Position numbers and translations under genes: made by a program | Shown: in pieces, positions 1-7,137 of the stretch | Position numbering within the stretch: position 1 is the stretch's first letter | How the letters are laid out: each line of letters opens with the position of its first letter | NCBI GenBank assembly: GCA_022704925.1 | Contig: JAKJFK010000010.1 | Location: forward strand, 1-18,281 | Reading direction: 5' to 3' | DNA length: 18,281 nucleotides | Source: a candidate division TA06 bacterium | GTDB taxonomy: Bacteria > Ratteibacteria > UBA8468 > MWAK01 | The notes under the pieces: generated by a model | The model's input: the letters and a program-made list of their open reading frames with translations, nothing else | What the model was told of the DNA's origin: nothing | The model's database searches: none

Positions 1-185
1 ACCGATTCGACGATGAACATCGCCTCGAACTGCTCGCGGGTAAGAATGGCGTTTTCGCCGATCACGCCGATGACCACCCGCTCCTTGCCCGAGGAGAGAT
101 GGGGGGTGAAGCCAAGGTCCTTGATCTTCTCAAGAACCTCGCGTACGCCTTCTTCAGTCGTGCCCGGTCGTAAGGTTATGATCAT
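1..185 (-). CDS. aroF: 3-deoxy-7-phosphoheptulonate (DAHP) synthase, N-terminal part (cut by window edge)
   Basis: Only the first 61 codons are in the window. The translation starts MIITLRPGTTEEGV and continues through a KERVVIGVIGENAIL segment. This matches the small ferredoxin-like regulatory domain that precedes the catalytic barrel in the Thermotoga-type (type I beta) DAHP synthases. The family condenses phosphoenolpyruvate with erythrose-4-phosphate, the first step of the shikimate pathway, in the cytoplasm. The ATG at 185 has a purine-rich GGAAGAG ribosome site just upstream. The start lies 32 bases inside the end of the upstream DUF3307 gene, in another frame. A good sigma70-like promoter at 236-264 would give it its own message. 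The catalytic part is not visible, so the assignment rests on the N-terminal domain and on the pheA/aroB neighbours. Confidence 0.8.
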   Translation of the reverse strand, partial: MIITLRPGTTEEGVREVLEKIKDLGFTPHLSSGKERVVIGVIGENAILTREQFEAMFIVES

Positions 186-660
186 CTTCTCTTCCTGTTT
201 CAAGAAAACCGAAACCGGCCTTGACGCCTATTAGAATTATAACCAAAACCAGCAGCGAATTCAACAAAACCGGCGTTCGGGGAAGCGCCGCCGGCCAGAG
301 CCGGCCCCGGAATCCGAGCCACCAGGCGGCCGCCAGCGCCAGGAAATGGAGTCCCTGGTCGATGACGTTGGCCAGCCGCTTCTCCCGCCGCTGGAAACAG
401 CACCGACGCTCCAGGCCGATCTTAACCGCGTCGATGGCCAGGTGGCTGGCGGCCACCGCCGTCAGCAGAAGCAAAACCGCCCGTCCCGGGTAAAGAATGG
501 CCAGGGGCCAGAGCCAGGCCAAAACCACCAGTCCGTGCAGCAGCAGGAAGACCGGCCGGCGCCGTTTCAAAAAGGTCAGGGAGCGGGGCTGGCAAAGGTA
601 GTCGGCGACAACGTGTCCGAAGAGCAGGAGCAGCAGCGGCAGCCGCACCTCAGGGTTCAT
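154..660 (-). CDS. DUF3307 family integral membrane protein
   Basis: A 168-residue hydrophobic protein with about five predicted membrane segments (near residues 6-23, 36-55, 58-76, 102-118 and 131-151). The segment LFGHVVADYLCQ near the N-terminus, the SHLAIDAVK motif in the middle and the IDQGLHFL motif later are the recognisable signatures of the DUF3307 family. That family is small bacterial membrane proteins of unknown function, sometimes encoded near regulators. The ATG at 660 overlaps the pheA stop by 11 bases, which suggests translational coupling. The tail overlaps the aroF start by 32 bases. The final hydrophilic stretch (about residues 155-168) is largely set by the aroF promoter and ribosome site beneath it. 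No enzymatic role can be deduced. Confidence 0.75.
   Translation of the reverse strand: MNPEVRLPLLLLLFGHVVADYLCQPRSLTFLKRRRPVFLLLHGLVVLAWLWPLAILYPGRAVLLLLTAVAASHLAIDAVKIGLERRCCFQRREKRLANVIDQGLHFLALAAAWWLGFRGRLWPAALPRTPVLLNSLLVLVIILIGVKAGFGFLETGREDDHNLTTGHD
236..264 (-). promoter_or_regulatory. sigma70-like promoter for aroF, inside the DUF3307 gene
   Basis: Read on the minus strand there is TTGAAT (264-259), a 17-base spacer, and a perfect TATAAT (241-236). The predicted start of transcription is an A near 229, which leaves a leader of about 44 bases before the aroF ATG at 185. The leader holds a small GTTTC/GAAAC hairpin (about 217-199) and a purine-rich ribosome site. The promoter lies within the coding sequence of the gene upstream, so aroF can be expressed apart from pheA. 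The 12 bases at 231-242 recur exactly at the pheA promoter. Confidence 0.65.
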
Positions 661-1723
661 CGGCCACCGGGTAGGAACCGAGAACTCTCAGGAAAAGGCA
701 GAGTTTTTCCAGTTCCGACAGGGCCTCGCGAACCTCCGGGTCGTCCTTGTAACCGAGAAAATCGACGAAGAAGACGTACTCCCAGGCGCGGCGCTTGGTG
801 GGACGCGACTCGATCTTGGTAAGGTTCAGGCCTTGCCCCTGGAAAGGCAGCAGCATGTCGTGCAGGGCGCCGACCCGGTCCTTGATGGAGAAGAGAATGC
901 TGGTACGGTCCCGGCCGGTCCGGCCGCTGAAGTGGCGGCCGATCACCAGGAAGCGGGTGTAATTGCGGCTGTGGTCCTGGACGTCGCGCACCATGATCGG
1001 CAGTCCGTAAAGGGTGGCGGCGATCTCCGAGGCCAGCGCGGCCGCCCCCTTGCGGTTGCTGACCAGGCGGGCCGCCTCGGCGGTGCTCTCGGTTTCGTGC
1101 AGGGTCACCTTGACCAGGTTCTCCTCCAGCCAGCGCTGGCACTGGCCCAGCGCCTGCGGATGGGAGTAAACCTCCCGGACCTCCTTGAGGGAACCGAAAC
1201 CCAGCAGGTGGTGGCGGACCGGCAGCAGGACCTCGTTGACGATCTTCAGGTCGGAATCCATGAACATGTCCAGGGTATGGCTGACCACGCCCTCGGTGGA
1301 ATTCTCGACCGGGACCACCCCGTAATCGGCCCCGGATTTCTCCACGGCGCTGAAGACCGAGGAGGTGCTCTTCTGGGGAAGGAAGAGGGCCTGGCTGCCG
1401 AAAGTCTTCAGGGCCGCCTGGTGGGTGAAGGTGGCCTCCGGCCCCAGGTAGGCGATCCGGGTCGGGTACTCCAGGAAACGGCAGGAGCTGATGACCTCCA
1501 TGAAGATGGCGCCCACCGCCTCGGAATTCAGGGGGCCGGGGTTCTCCTTCTTCAGCCGTTCCAGGATGCGCCGTTCGCGGGCCGGGTCGTAAAAGGTAAG
1601 GCCTTTCTCCTTCTTGAGCCGGCCGATCTCGACAATCCGGGCCGCCCGCTCGGAGAGAAGCTTCAGCAGCTGGCTGTCCAGCTTGTTGATGGCCTGACGC
1701 CGCTTTTCGATTTCCTTGTCCAT
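650..1723 (-). CDS. pheA: Bifunctional chorismate mutase / prephenate dehydratase (P-protein)
   Basis: This 357-residue enzyme converts chorismate to prephenate and then to phenylpyruvate, the committed route to phenylalanine. Residues 1-85 are an AroQ-type helical chorismate mutase (DSQLLKLLSERA, EIGRLKKEKG). Residues 88-265 are prephenate dehydratase, with VPVENSTEG at 137-145 and the catalytic NYTRF at 254-258. Residues 272-350 are an ACT regulatory domain with GALHDML (285-291) and the ESRP motif (305-308) tied to phenylalanine feedback inhibition. Length and order match the family. The start is the only sensible one, because the mutase helix begins immediately. The ATG stands 8 bases after a perfect TATAAT and has no Shine-Dalgarno sequence. 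DUF3307 and aroF follow with overlaps. Confidence 0.96.
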   Translation of the reverse strand: MDKEIEKRRQAINKLDSQLLKLLSERAARIVEIGRLKKEKGLTFYDPARERRILERLKKENPGPLNSEAVGAIFMEVISSCRFLEYPTRIAYLGPEATFTHQAALKTFGSQALFLPQKSTSSVFSAVEKSGADYGVVPVENSTEGVVSHTLDMFMDSDLKIVNEVLLPVRHHLLGFGSLKEVREVYSHPQALGQCQRWLEENLVKVTLHETESTAEAARLVSNRKGAAALASEIAATLYGLPIMVRDVQDHSRNYTRFLVIGRHFSGRTGRDRTSILFSIKDRVGALHDMLLPFQGQGLNLTKIESRPTKRRAWEYVFFVDFLGYKDDPEVREALSELEKLCLFLRVLGSYPVADEP

Positions 1724-1731
1724 AACTTAGA

Positions 1732-1761
1732 ATTATAATGCAGAAGCTGAAGAAGCGTCAA
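1732..1761 (-). promoter_or_regulatory. strong sigma70-like promoter giving a leaderless pheA message
   Basis: On the minus strand TTGACG (1761-1756), an 18-base spacer and TATAAT (1737-1732) form a near-consensus promoter in the short gap between the DUF1854 stop (1783) and the pheA ATG (1723). Counting from the -10 box, transcription should start at about 1726-1723, so the message would begin at, or within about three bases of, the AUG. No ribosome binding site is seen, in keeping with leaderless translation. No terminator hairpin separates DUF1854 from pheA, so read-through from the ABC transporter operon is also possible. Confidence 0.7.
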
Positions 1762-1782
1762 ACTTCCGCGCCCGAATCAAAT

Positions 1783-2358
1783 TTACCAATAGATGAAGCG
1801 GTTGAAGAGGGCCTGGTCTTCGCGGGGCAGGGCCGAAACATCGCGGACGATATAGCGGCAATCGTAAACGTCGAGCAGAACCTTGCCCTTCTCGCCGAGG
1901 CTCAGGGCCCGGTCCCCGCGCCAGCGCATCTCGAACTGGCGCGGCCCGAAGTTGGTCAGCACGTCGAACATCAGCAGGTTGTATCTGAATTCGATGCTCA
2001 CAATGCGTTCGATCTCGAACTCGAAGTAATACTGGGCCAGGCTCTTGGCCAGCTGAATCCGGTCCTCGCGGGGAAACTCGATCGGCTCCCGGATCACCCC
2101 GATCTCCTCCTCCTGGCCGGAGGGATTCACGTAGCGCAGCGATATGTAGCGGTCCGGTCCGGAGACCGGAAAGCAGAGGACGGCGAAAACGCCGCGGTAA
2201 AGCCGGGGCGTCTCCAGGCCCGCTTCGGCCACCTCGGCGTAGAGAAGGTTGTCGATATCCCGGTAGATCTTGACCCGGTCGGCCTTGAGGATGCGGATCC
2301 CCACGCCGCCGTAATCCATGACCTTCTTGACCACTGCCGATTCCCGGTTCTTTTCCAT
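1783..2358 (-). CDS. DUF1854 family protein linked to an ABC exporter
   Basis: A 191-residue soluble protein with no signal peptide or membrane segment. It carries the features I associate with DUF1854: an early GIRILKADRVKIYRDI-type region, a YISLRYVNPSGQEEEIG segment, and a tail with DVLTNFGPRQFEMRW and YDCRYIVRDV. DUF1854 proteins are known as partners of, or fusions to, ABC transporters. Annotation pipelines link one such pair with cyanophycin metabolism, but no cyanophycin gene is in this window. The ATG at 2358 lies four bases after the ABC gene stop, so the two should be co-translated. A role as an accessory or regulatory subunit of the transporter is inference from the pairing. The gene ends in TAA and is followed by the pheA promoter. 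Confidence 0.8.
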   Translation of the reverse strand: MEKNRESAVVKKVMDYGGVGIRILKADRVKIYRDIDNLLYAEVAEAGLETPRLYRGVFAVLCFPVSGPDRYISLRYVNPSGQEEEIGVIREPIEFPREDRIQLAKSLAQYYFEFEIERIVSIEFRYNLLMFDVLTNFGPRQFEMRWRGDRALSLGEKGKVLLDVYDCRYIVRDVSALPREDQALFNRFIYW

Positions 2359-2362
2359 GATC

Positions 2363-4624
2363 TCAGGACTTGAGGTCGAGGCTGGCCAGGGTGGACTGGA
2401 TCTGGACCAGCCGGTAATAGGTGCCCTGCTTTCCCATCAGTTCGGCGTGGTTGCCGGACTCGACCAGCTGCCCCCGGTCAATGACGTAAATCCGGTCGGC
2501 GGTCTTCAGGGTGCTGAGCCGATGGGCGATCGAGATCAGCGTCCGGCCGCGGCCGATGACCTCCAGCGCCCGCTGGATCTCCTGCTCGCTTTCGGTGTCC
2601 ACGCTGGAGGTGGCCTCGTCCAGGATCAGGATGCGCGGGTTGCACAGCAAGGCCCGGGCGATCGAGATGCGCTGCTTCTCACCGCCGGAAAGACCGGCGC
2701 CCCGTTCCCCGAGCGGTGTGTCGTAGCCTTCGGAGAGCTTCATTATGAAATCGTGGCAGTTGGCCGCCTTGGAGGCGTTCAAAATCTCCTCGAAAGTGGC
2801 CTCGGGCCGTCCGTAGGCGATATTCTCCCGGACCGAACCTCGGAAGAGGAAAGGCTCCTGCAGGACCAGCGAGAGGTGCTGGAGCAGCTGGGTCTGCTTG
2901 AAGTGGCGAATATCCTCGCCGTCGATGAGAATTCGGCCCCGCTGGACGTCATAAAAACGGCAGAGCAGGTTGATGAGCGTGGTTTTGCCAGAACCGCTGC
3001 GGCCGACGATGCCGATCTTTTCGCCGGCCTGGATCTTGAGCGAAATGCCCTTCAGAATCGGGTTGTAGGGATCGTAGCCGAACCAGATGTCCTTGAACTC
3101 GATGTCGCCCCGGATATCCGGGCAGTCGATCGCGTCCGGAGCGTCCAGGGTCTCGGAGGGCATGTCCAGGATTTCGAAGATGCGCTGGCTGGCGGTGGCG
3201 AACTGGGTGACCCAGTTGGAGAACATGGCCAGGCTGCCCAGGGGCGCGTAAAACATGCCGATGTAACCCAGGAAGGCCATCAGGGTGCCCAGGGTGATCA
3301 CGCCCGAGAGCACGTCCCGGCCGCCCACGAACCAGATGATCAGGCCGCCCAGTCCGAAGAAATAGGCCATCACCGGCGAAAAGGCGCCGACCCGGGTGTC
3401 CACCCGGATGCGGGCCTCGCGCAGGTAGTCGACCGAACGGTTGAAACGGCTGGTCTCCCGCTGCTCCTGGCCGAAAACCTTGACCAGCCGGATGCCGCTC
3501 AGCACGCCGTTGAGCATGGCGCCCAGCTTGGAGTTGCTCTCCCAATACTTGTAGTAGTTCGGGTAAATGCGGTTCCAGAAGAAGAGGGTCCCGATCACCA
3601 CGAAGGGGATCGGGATGAGCACGAAGAAGGCGAGCCGGGCGTTCAGGTAGAAGAGCATGACGCCGATGAAGAGGATCAGCAGCAGGTTGACCAGGAAGCC
3701 CTGGGTGACCTGGGTGACGAAGCCGTGCATCACTTCCACGTCGTTGATGACCCGGCTCATCAAACTGCCGACCTGGACCCGGTCGTAGTAGGCCACCGAC
3801 ATCTCCTGGAGCTTCTGGAAGAGGCGTTTGCGGATGTCGTTGGTCATCGCCGTCCCGACCCGCGGGGTCAGCTGGCTGATGATCACGTCGATTCCGCGGC
3901 GCAACAGGGCCGCGCCGGCCAGGGAGGCCACCAGCCACAACAACCATTCCGGGTGGGACTGGCTGCCGAGCACGTTGTCGACCAGGATCCGGGTCAGGTA
4001 GGGCGGCAGCATGTCCAGGACGATGCCGGCGATCATGCAGAGGAAGAGGGCCAGCATCAACCACCGATAATGCCAGAGGATGGCGAACATGCGCTGGAAG
4101 ACCGCCCCGTGCTTGACGCAGCGGCGGCAGGGGGCGCCGGAACGGGGCAGGATCAGGCCGCACTTCGGGCAGAAGTCCTCATTCAGCTTGAGCAGGGCCT
4201 CCGGCTGGATCGGTTCGTTGTTTCGAATCCGCTTAAGTTGAACCACCACCCGCTGGAAGCGTTCGCGGAACTCGTTGGTGAACCGGACCAGTTCGAAGGG
4301 AGTCTTCTCCACGAAGACCCGGACCGAGGTGGAGCCGATGCTCGGGTGGAGGTCAAAATCGTTGGTGACCGCGTAGGCGTAAGGACCGCGCAGGGGCCGG
4401 TCCGGGACGGCCGGAACGGCGACCACGTGCTTCGTCCCGGCCAGCAGCCAGACCGGCTCGATATGGCCAAGTTCGTCAAGGTCGGCCTCGGCCGCCAGCA
4501 GGATCTCTTCGTCCTGGATGGCGGTGTCCTGGAGACGCTGGAGAATCAAGCCTGGGATCCGGTCCACCGACCCCAGGACGATCGGCGTCTCAACCGGGCC
4601 GGCCGGCTCGGGGGCGTTGTTCAC
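2363..4624 (-). CDS. ABC transporter (fused membrane and ATPase domains) with an N-terminal zinc-ribbon extension
   Basis: A 753-residue half-transporter. Residues 1-175 form a soluble extension ending in a CPKC (152-155) / CRRC (166-169) zinc-ribbon-like knuckle. Residues about 182-480 are a type IV (B-family) exporter membrane domain with six segments. Residues about 505-745 are the ATPase, with Walker A GRSGSGKTT (541-549), Q-loop Q589, signature LSGGEKQ (645-651), Walker B ILILDE with catalytic Glu670, and H-loop His701. All ATPase motifs are intact, so it should be an active exporter, working as a homodimer. The start is GTG and overlaps the HlyD stop as GTGA. With the HlyD adaptor upstream and DUF1854 downstream it forms a three-gene export unit. 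The substrate is unknown. The N-terminal extension is not part of ordinary B-family exporters. Confidence 0.9.
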   Translation of the reverse strand: MNNAPEPAGPVETPIVLGSVDRIPGLILQRLQDTAIQDEEILLAAEADLDELGHIEPVWLLAGTKHVVAVPAVPDRPLRGPYAYAVTNDFDLHPSIGSTSVRVFVEKTPFELVRFTNEFRERFQRVVVQLKRIRNNEPIQPEALLKLNEDFCPKCGLILPRSGAPCRRCVKHGAVFQRMFAILWHYRWLMLALFLCMIAGIVLDMLPPYLTRILVDNVLGSQSHPEWLLWLVASLAGAALLRRGIDVIISQLTPRVGTAMTNDIRKRLFQKLQEMSVAYYDRVQVGSLMSRVINDVEVMHGFVTQVTQGFLVNLLLILFIGVMLFYLNARLAFFVLIPIPFVVIGTLFFWNRIYPNYYKYWESNSKLGAMLNGVLSGIRLVKVFGQEQRETSRFNRSVDYLREARIRVDTRVGAFSPVMAYFFGLGGLIIWFVGGRDVLSGVITLGTLMAFLGYIGMFYAPLGSLAMFSNWVTQFATASQRIFEILDMPSETLDAPDAIDCPDIRGDIEFKDIWFGYDPYNPILKGISLKIQAGEKIGIVGRSGSGKTTLINLLCRFYDVQRGRILIDGEDIRHFKQTQLLQHLSLVLQEPFLFRGSVRENIAYGRPEATFEEILNASKAANCHDFIMKLSEGYDTPLGERGAGLSGGEKQRISIARALLCNPRILILDEATSSVDTESEQEIQRALEVIGRGRTLISIAHRLSTLKTADRIYVIDRGQLVESGNHAELMGKQGTYYRLVQIQSTLASLDLKS

Positions 4625-5871
4625 TTGCCACCGCGGCCGGAGGGACGGCGCGAGAGGAGCGTCCGTTTGCGGCCGGTGAGTATCTGCACCTCGACCCGGG
4701 TGCCCAGGAGCAGCGGAAACGGCGGCTGGTCGACCGCCACCTTGGCCGGGATATAGGTCTGAAGCCCGGGGCCGGATTGGCTGCGGGCATACGTGCCCAG
4801 TTCAATCACCCGGCCGCTCGCGTAGCCGTAACGTCGCGAGAAGAGGCTCGAGTAAACCCGGACGGGTTGGCCGACCTCCACGCGCAGGGAATCGACCGGG
4901 TCGATCCGCACCGAGAGACGGCGTTCCCGGCCGGTGGAGAGGACAAAGATGAGATCGCCGTTGCCGACCCGGTCGCCCAGTTTTTTCTCCTGCCGGACGA
5001 TCTGGCCGTCGGAGGGGGCGGTGATCAGCATCAGCTCGGCCCGCTTGCTGGCGGCCTCCAGCATGGAGGATTTCTGAACCTGCTCGGCCTCCCACTGGCC
5101 GGAGGAGATCCGGCTGACCGAAAGCTCCTTTTCGGTCATCTCGATGTCGCGGGTGAGCTGCTCTATCCTTATGGCCCGTTCATTCTTCAGGGCGTGCAGC
5201 CGGGCTCCAGCTTCGGCGTAAACGGAGCGGGACAACTCCAGGTTGGCCAGAACGTTTTCGTACTCGGCGGCGCTGACCACACCCTGCTGGAAAAGGTTCT
5301 TCGAGCGCTTCTCGTCCTTGCTGCGCTGGTCCAGGGTGACGCCGGCGGCCTGGATGCGTTCCTGGAGAACCCGGACTTCCGAGTCGTCGCCCTCAAAGAT
5401 CGCCTTCTCCCGCTTCAGGCGTTCGTACTTGACCGCCAGCATTACCAGCCGCTCGTTCTCCTTCTGGAATTCGCGGTTGGCGTTTTCGAACTCGTAGCGC
5501 TTATTCTCAACATCGCGGAAAATATCCAGTTCCTCGGGCCAGATGCTTACCAGGAGCTGTCCCTGCTTGATCTCCTGCCCCTCGGAAAAGGGCAGCTGAT
5601 CGATGGTGCCGGTAAGCGGAGCCTTGATATAAAGGATGTTGAGCGGTTCCACCTCGCCGCCGGCCCGGACCACGTCCTCAAAGCGGAAGAGAAGCAGGAA
5701 AAGCACAACCGCGGCCAGGACGGCCAGCCCGATCGTCATCCGGCGGCGGCCCGCCCGTTTCCGGGCGGCCGCTTCCTCCTGGCCGTTGCGCATCAGGCTC
5801 GATCCGTCATACAACCAGGGCGGCTCGTCGCTCTCCTTCTCTTCCTGCCACTTGAAACGGCTCTTCTTCAT
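4621..5871 (-). CDS. HlyD/membrane-fusion family periplasmic adaptor of an ABC exporter
   Basis: A 416-residue protein. It has a charged cytoplasmic head (1-44), one membrane anchor (about 45-63, GLAVLAAVVLFLLLF), and then a biotinyl-lipoyl-like half motif (APLTGTIDQLPFSEGQEIKQGQLL, about 84-107). A long Glu/Lys/Arg-rich coiled-coil hairpin (about 115-275) is followed by the second lipoyl half (ITAPSDGQIV, KLGDRVGNGDLIF), a beta-barrel region and a basic tail. That order is typical of HlyD-type adaptors that link an inner-membrane exporter to the outer envelope. It implies a two-membrane cell, but no outer-membrane channel gene is present here. The ATG at 5871 has GAGG eight bases upstream. 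The stop overlaps the GTG of the ABC gene, so the two are coupled. It follows aroB by 36 bases. Confidence 0.9.
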   Translation of the reverse strand: MKKSRFKWQEEKESDEPPWLYDGSSLMRNGQEEAAARKRAGRRRMTIGLAVLAAVVLFLLLFRFEDVVRAGGEVEPLNILYIKAPLTGTIDQLPFSEGQEIKQGQLLVSIWPEELDIFRDVENKRYEFENANREFQKENERLVMLAVKYERLKREKAIFEGDDSEVRVLQERIQAAGVTLDQRSKDEKRSKNLFQQGVVSAAEYENVLANLELSRSVYAEAGARLHALKNERAIRIEQLTRDIEMTEKELSVSRISSGQWEAEQVQKSSMLEAASKRAELMLITAPSDGQIVRQEKKLGDRVGNGDLIFVLSTGRERRLSVRIDPVDSLRVEVGQPVRVYSSLFSRRYGYASGRVIELGTYARSQSGPGLQTYIPAKVAVDQPPFPLLLGTRVEVQILTGRKRTLLSRRPSGRGGK

Positions 5872-5907
5872 TGCTTGCGCCTCGGTGAAAAACAGTAATT
5901 TCTTTTT

Positions 5908-7020
5908 TCAGTTTATGAAAATCTTCAGAACAGCCGCCAGCTCAGCCTGGGCGACGTCATCGCAGGTAACCGTCCGGCCGATGGCCGCCGGCAGGACAAA
6001 TTTAACCCGGCCATCCTGCTTTTTCTTGTCATGAAGCAGGGCGGACAGGACTCCTTCCAGCGGACACCCGGCGGCCCGGGTCCGGAAACCGTAGGCGGCC
6101 ACCAGCCGTCCCAGGCGGTCGGCCGCGGCCGACGCCAGCAGTCCGCGGCGCCGGGCCAGTTCCGCCTCCGCCAGCATGCCCAGGGCCACCGCCTCGCCGT
6201 GGCGGAAACGCCGGTAACCGCCGGCCTTCTCCAGGCCGTGACCCACAGTGTGGCCGAAGTTCAACTCCCGGCGCAACCCGGTTCTTTCGAGCGGATCGGC
6301 TTCGACCAGTGCGCGCTTGACCCGAACCGCGGCCGTAACCGCGCGCCGAAGCAGGTACGGATCCCGCCTTTTAAAACCATCGATCCCGCGCTCCATCAGA
6401 TCGAAAAGGTCCGGGTCGCGGATGACCCCGCACTTGATGATCTCGGCCAGGCCGCTCCGGTAATCGCGGAACGGCAGGGTCGCCAGGGTATCCAGGTCGC
6501 AGTAGACCAGCCGCGGCTGGTAAAAGGTTCCGGCCAGGTTCTTGCCGGCCGGCAGATTCAACCCGTTCTTGCCGCCGATGGCCGCGTCAACCTGGCCCAG
6601 CAGGGTGGTGGGAACGTTTACCAGGGGCAGACCGCGCAGGAAGGTGGCCGCGAAGAAGCCGGCCAGGTCGGTGACGACCCCGCCGCCCAGGGCCAGCACC
6701 AGCGAAAGGCGTTCCAGGCCGGCCTCGACTCCGGCCGCATAAAGACGTTCGAGCCGGTAAAGCGACTTGGTCCGCTCACCCGGCGGCAGGACGGCCGCGG
6801 CCGTCCGCCAGCCGGCTCCGGAAAGATCCCGGAGAAGTTTCGCGCCGTAAAGTTCGTGGACGCGCCGGTCGGTGATCAAAAAGAGCCGTCCGACCCCGAA
6901 AATTGAGAGGCGGCCGGCCAGATCGTCCAGGCGGCCGCCAATCACTACCGGGTAACTTTCACGCCCTGATTTTATCCGGATCTCGGATTCGTTACCGCTA
7001 TCCTGAGAATTTCTAACCAT
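5908..7020 (-). CDS. aroB: 3-dehydroquinate synthase
   Basis: A 370-residue cytoplasmic NAD-dependent, metal-dependent enzyme that cyclises DAHP to 3-dehydroquinate, the second shikimate step. The NAD-binding GGGVVTDLAGF is at 112-122, followed by VPTTLLGQVDAAIGGKNG (about 136-153). The metal ligands are visible as Glu193 (LAEIIK), His257 (FGHTVGH) and His274 (RHGEAV). Length is normal for the family. The start is ATG at 7020 with no clear Shine-Dalgarno sequence, and the first 13 residues are non-conserved. A 77-base leader carrying two tandem hairpins probably precedes it. It is the first gene of a run that continues through the HlyD/ABC/DUF1854 exporter into pheA and aroF, which puts three aromatic pathway genes around an export system. 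Confidence 0.95.
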   Translation of the reverse strand: MVRNSQDSGNESEIRIKSGRESYPVVIGGRLDDLAGRLSIFGVGRLFLITDRRVHELYGAKLLRDLSGAGWRTAAAVLPPGERTKSLYRLERLYAAGVEAGLERLSLVLALGGGVVTDLAGFFAATFLRGLPLVNVPTTLLGQVDAAIGGKNGLNLPAGKNLAGTFYQPRLVYCDLDTLATLPFRDYRSGLAEIIKCGVIRDPDLFDLMERGIDGFKRRDPYLLRRAVTAAVRVKRALVEADPLERTGLRRELNFGHTVGHGLEKAGGYRRFRHGEAVALGMLAEAELARRRGLLASAAADRLGRLVAAYGFRTRAAGCPLEGVLSALLHDKKKQDGRVKFVLPAAIGRTVTCDDVAQAELAAVLKIFIN

Positions 7021-7052
7021 TTTAAAGGGCTACCAGACTTCTCCGCCCTTCC

Positions 7053-7088
7053 CCGCTTTCAAAAGCGGCCCGGGAAAAGCTTCCCGGG
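7053..7088 (-). repeat. two tandem perfect inverted repeats upstream of aroB
   Basis: Two hairpin-forming palindromes abut. One is CCGCTTT/AAAGCGG with a two-base loop (7053-7068). The other is CCCGGGAA/TTCCCGGG with a four-base loop (7069-7088). Neither is followed by a U-tract on the minus strand (the next bases are G-rich), so they do not look like a textbook intrinsic terminator for the MFS gene, although they could stall or stabilise transcripts. If transcription starts near 7097 they make up most of the aroB leader. Confidence 0.5.
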
Positions 7089-7103
7089 CGCGCCTCCTTA
7101 ATT

Positions 7104-7109
7104 ATTATA
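7104..7109 (-). promoter_or_regulatory. possible -10 element of an aroB promoter
   Basis: A perfect TATAAT lies in an AT-rich patch (7098-7120) that stands out in this GC-rich DNA, in the gap between the MFS stop (7138) and aroB. No convincing -35 hexamer is found 16-18 bases upstream, so the call is tentative. Transcription would start at a G near 7097, at the GGAGG that follows. The leader would then run about 77 bases through the two hairpins to the aroB ATG. Confidence 0.4.
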
Positions 7110-7137
7110 TAAATTTTAACCTCAGCGCAGCTAAAAA

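Noticed and set aside
2318-4756. Long plus-strand open frame opposite the ABC transporter gene
   Set aside because: Its translation is Asp/Gly/Gln/His/Val-rich with no domain, and the opposite strand encodes a complete ABC transporter with all motifs. It is a GC-rich antisense shadow.
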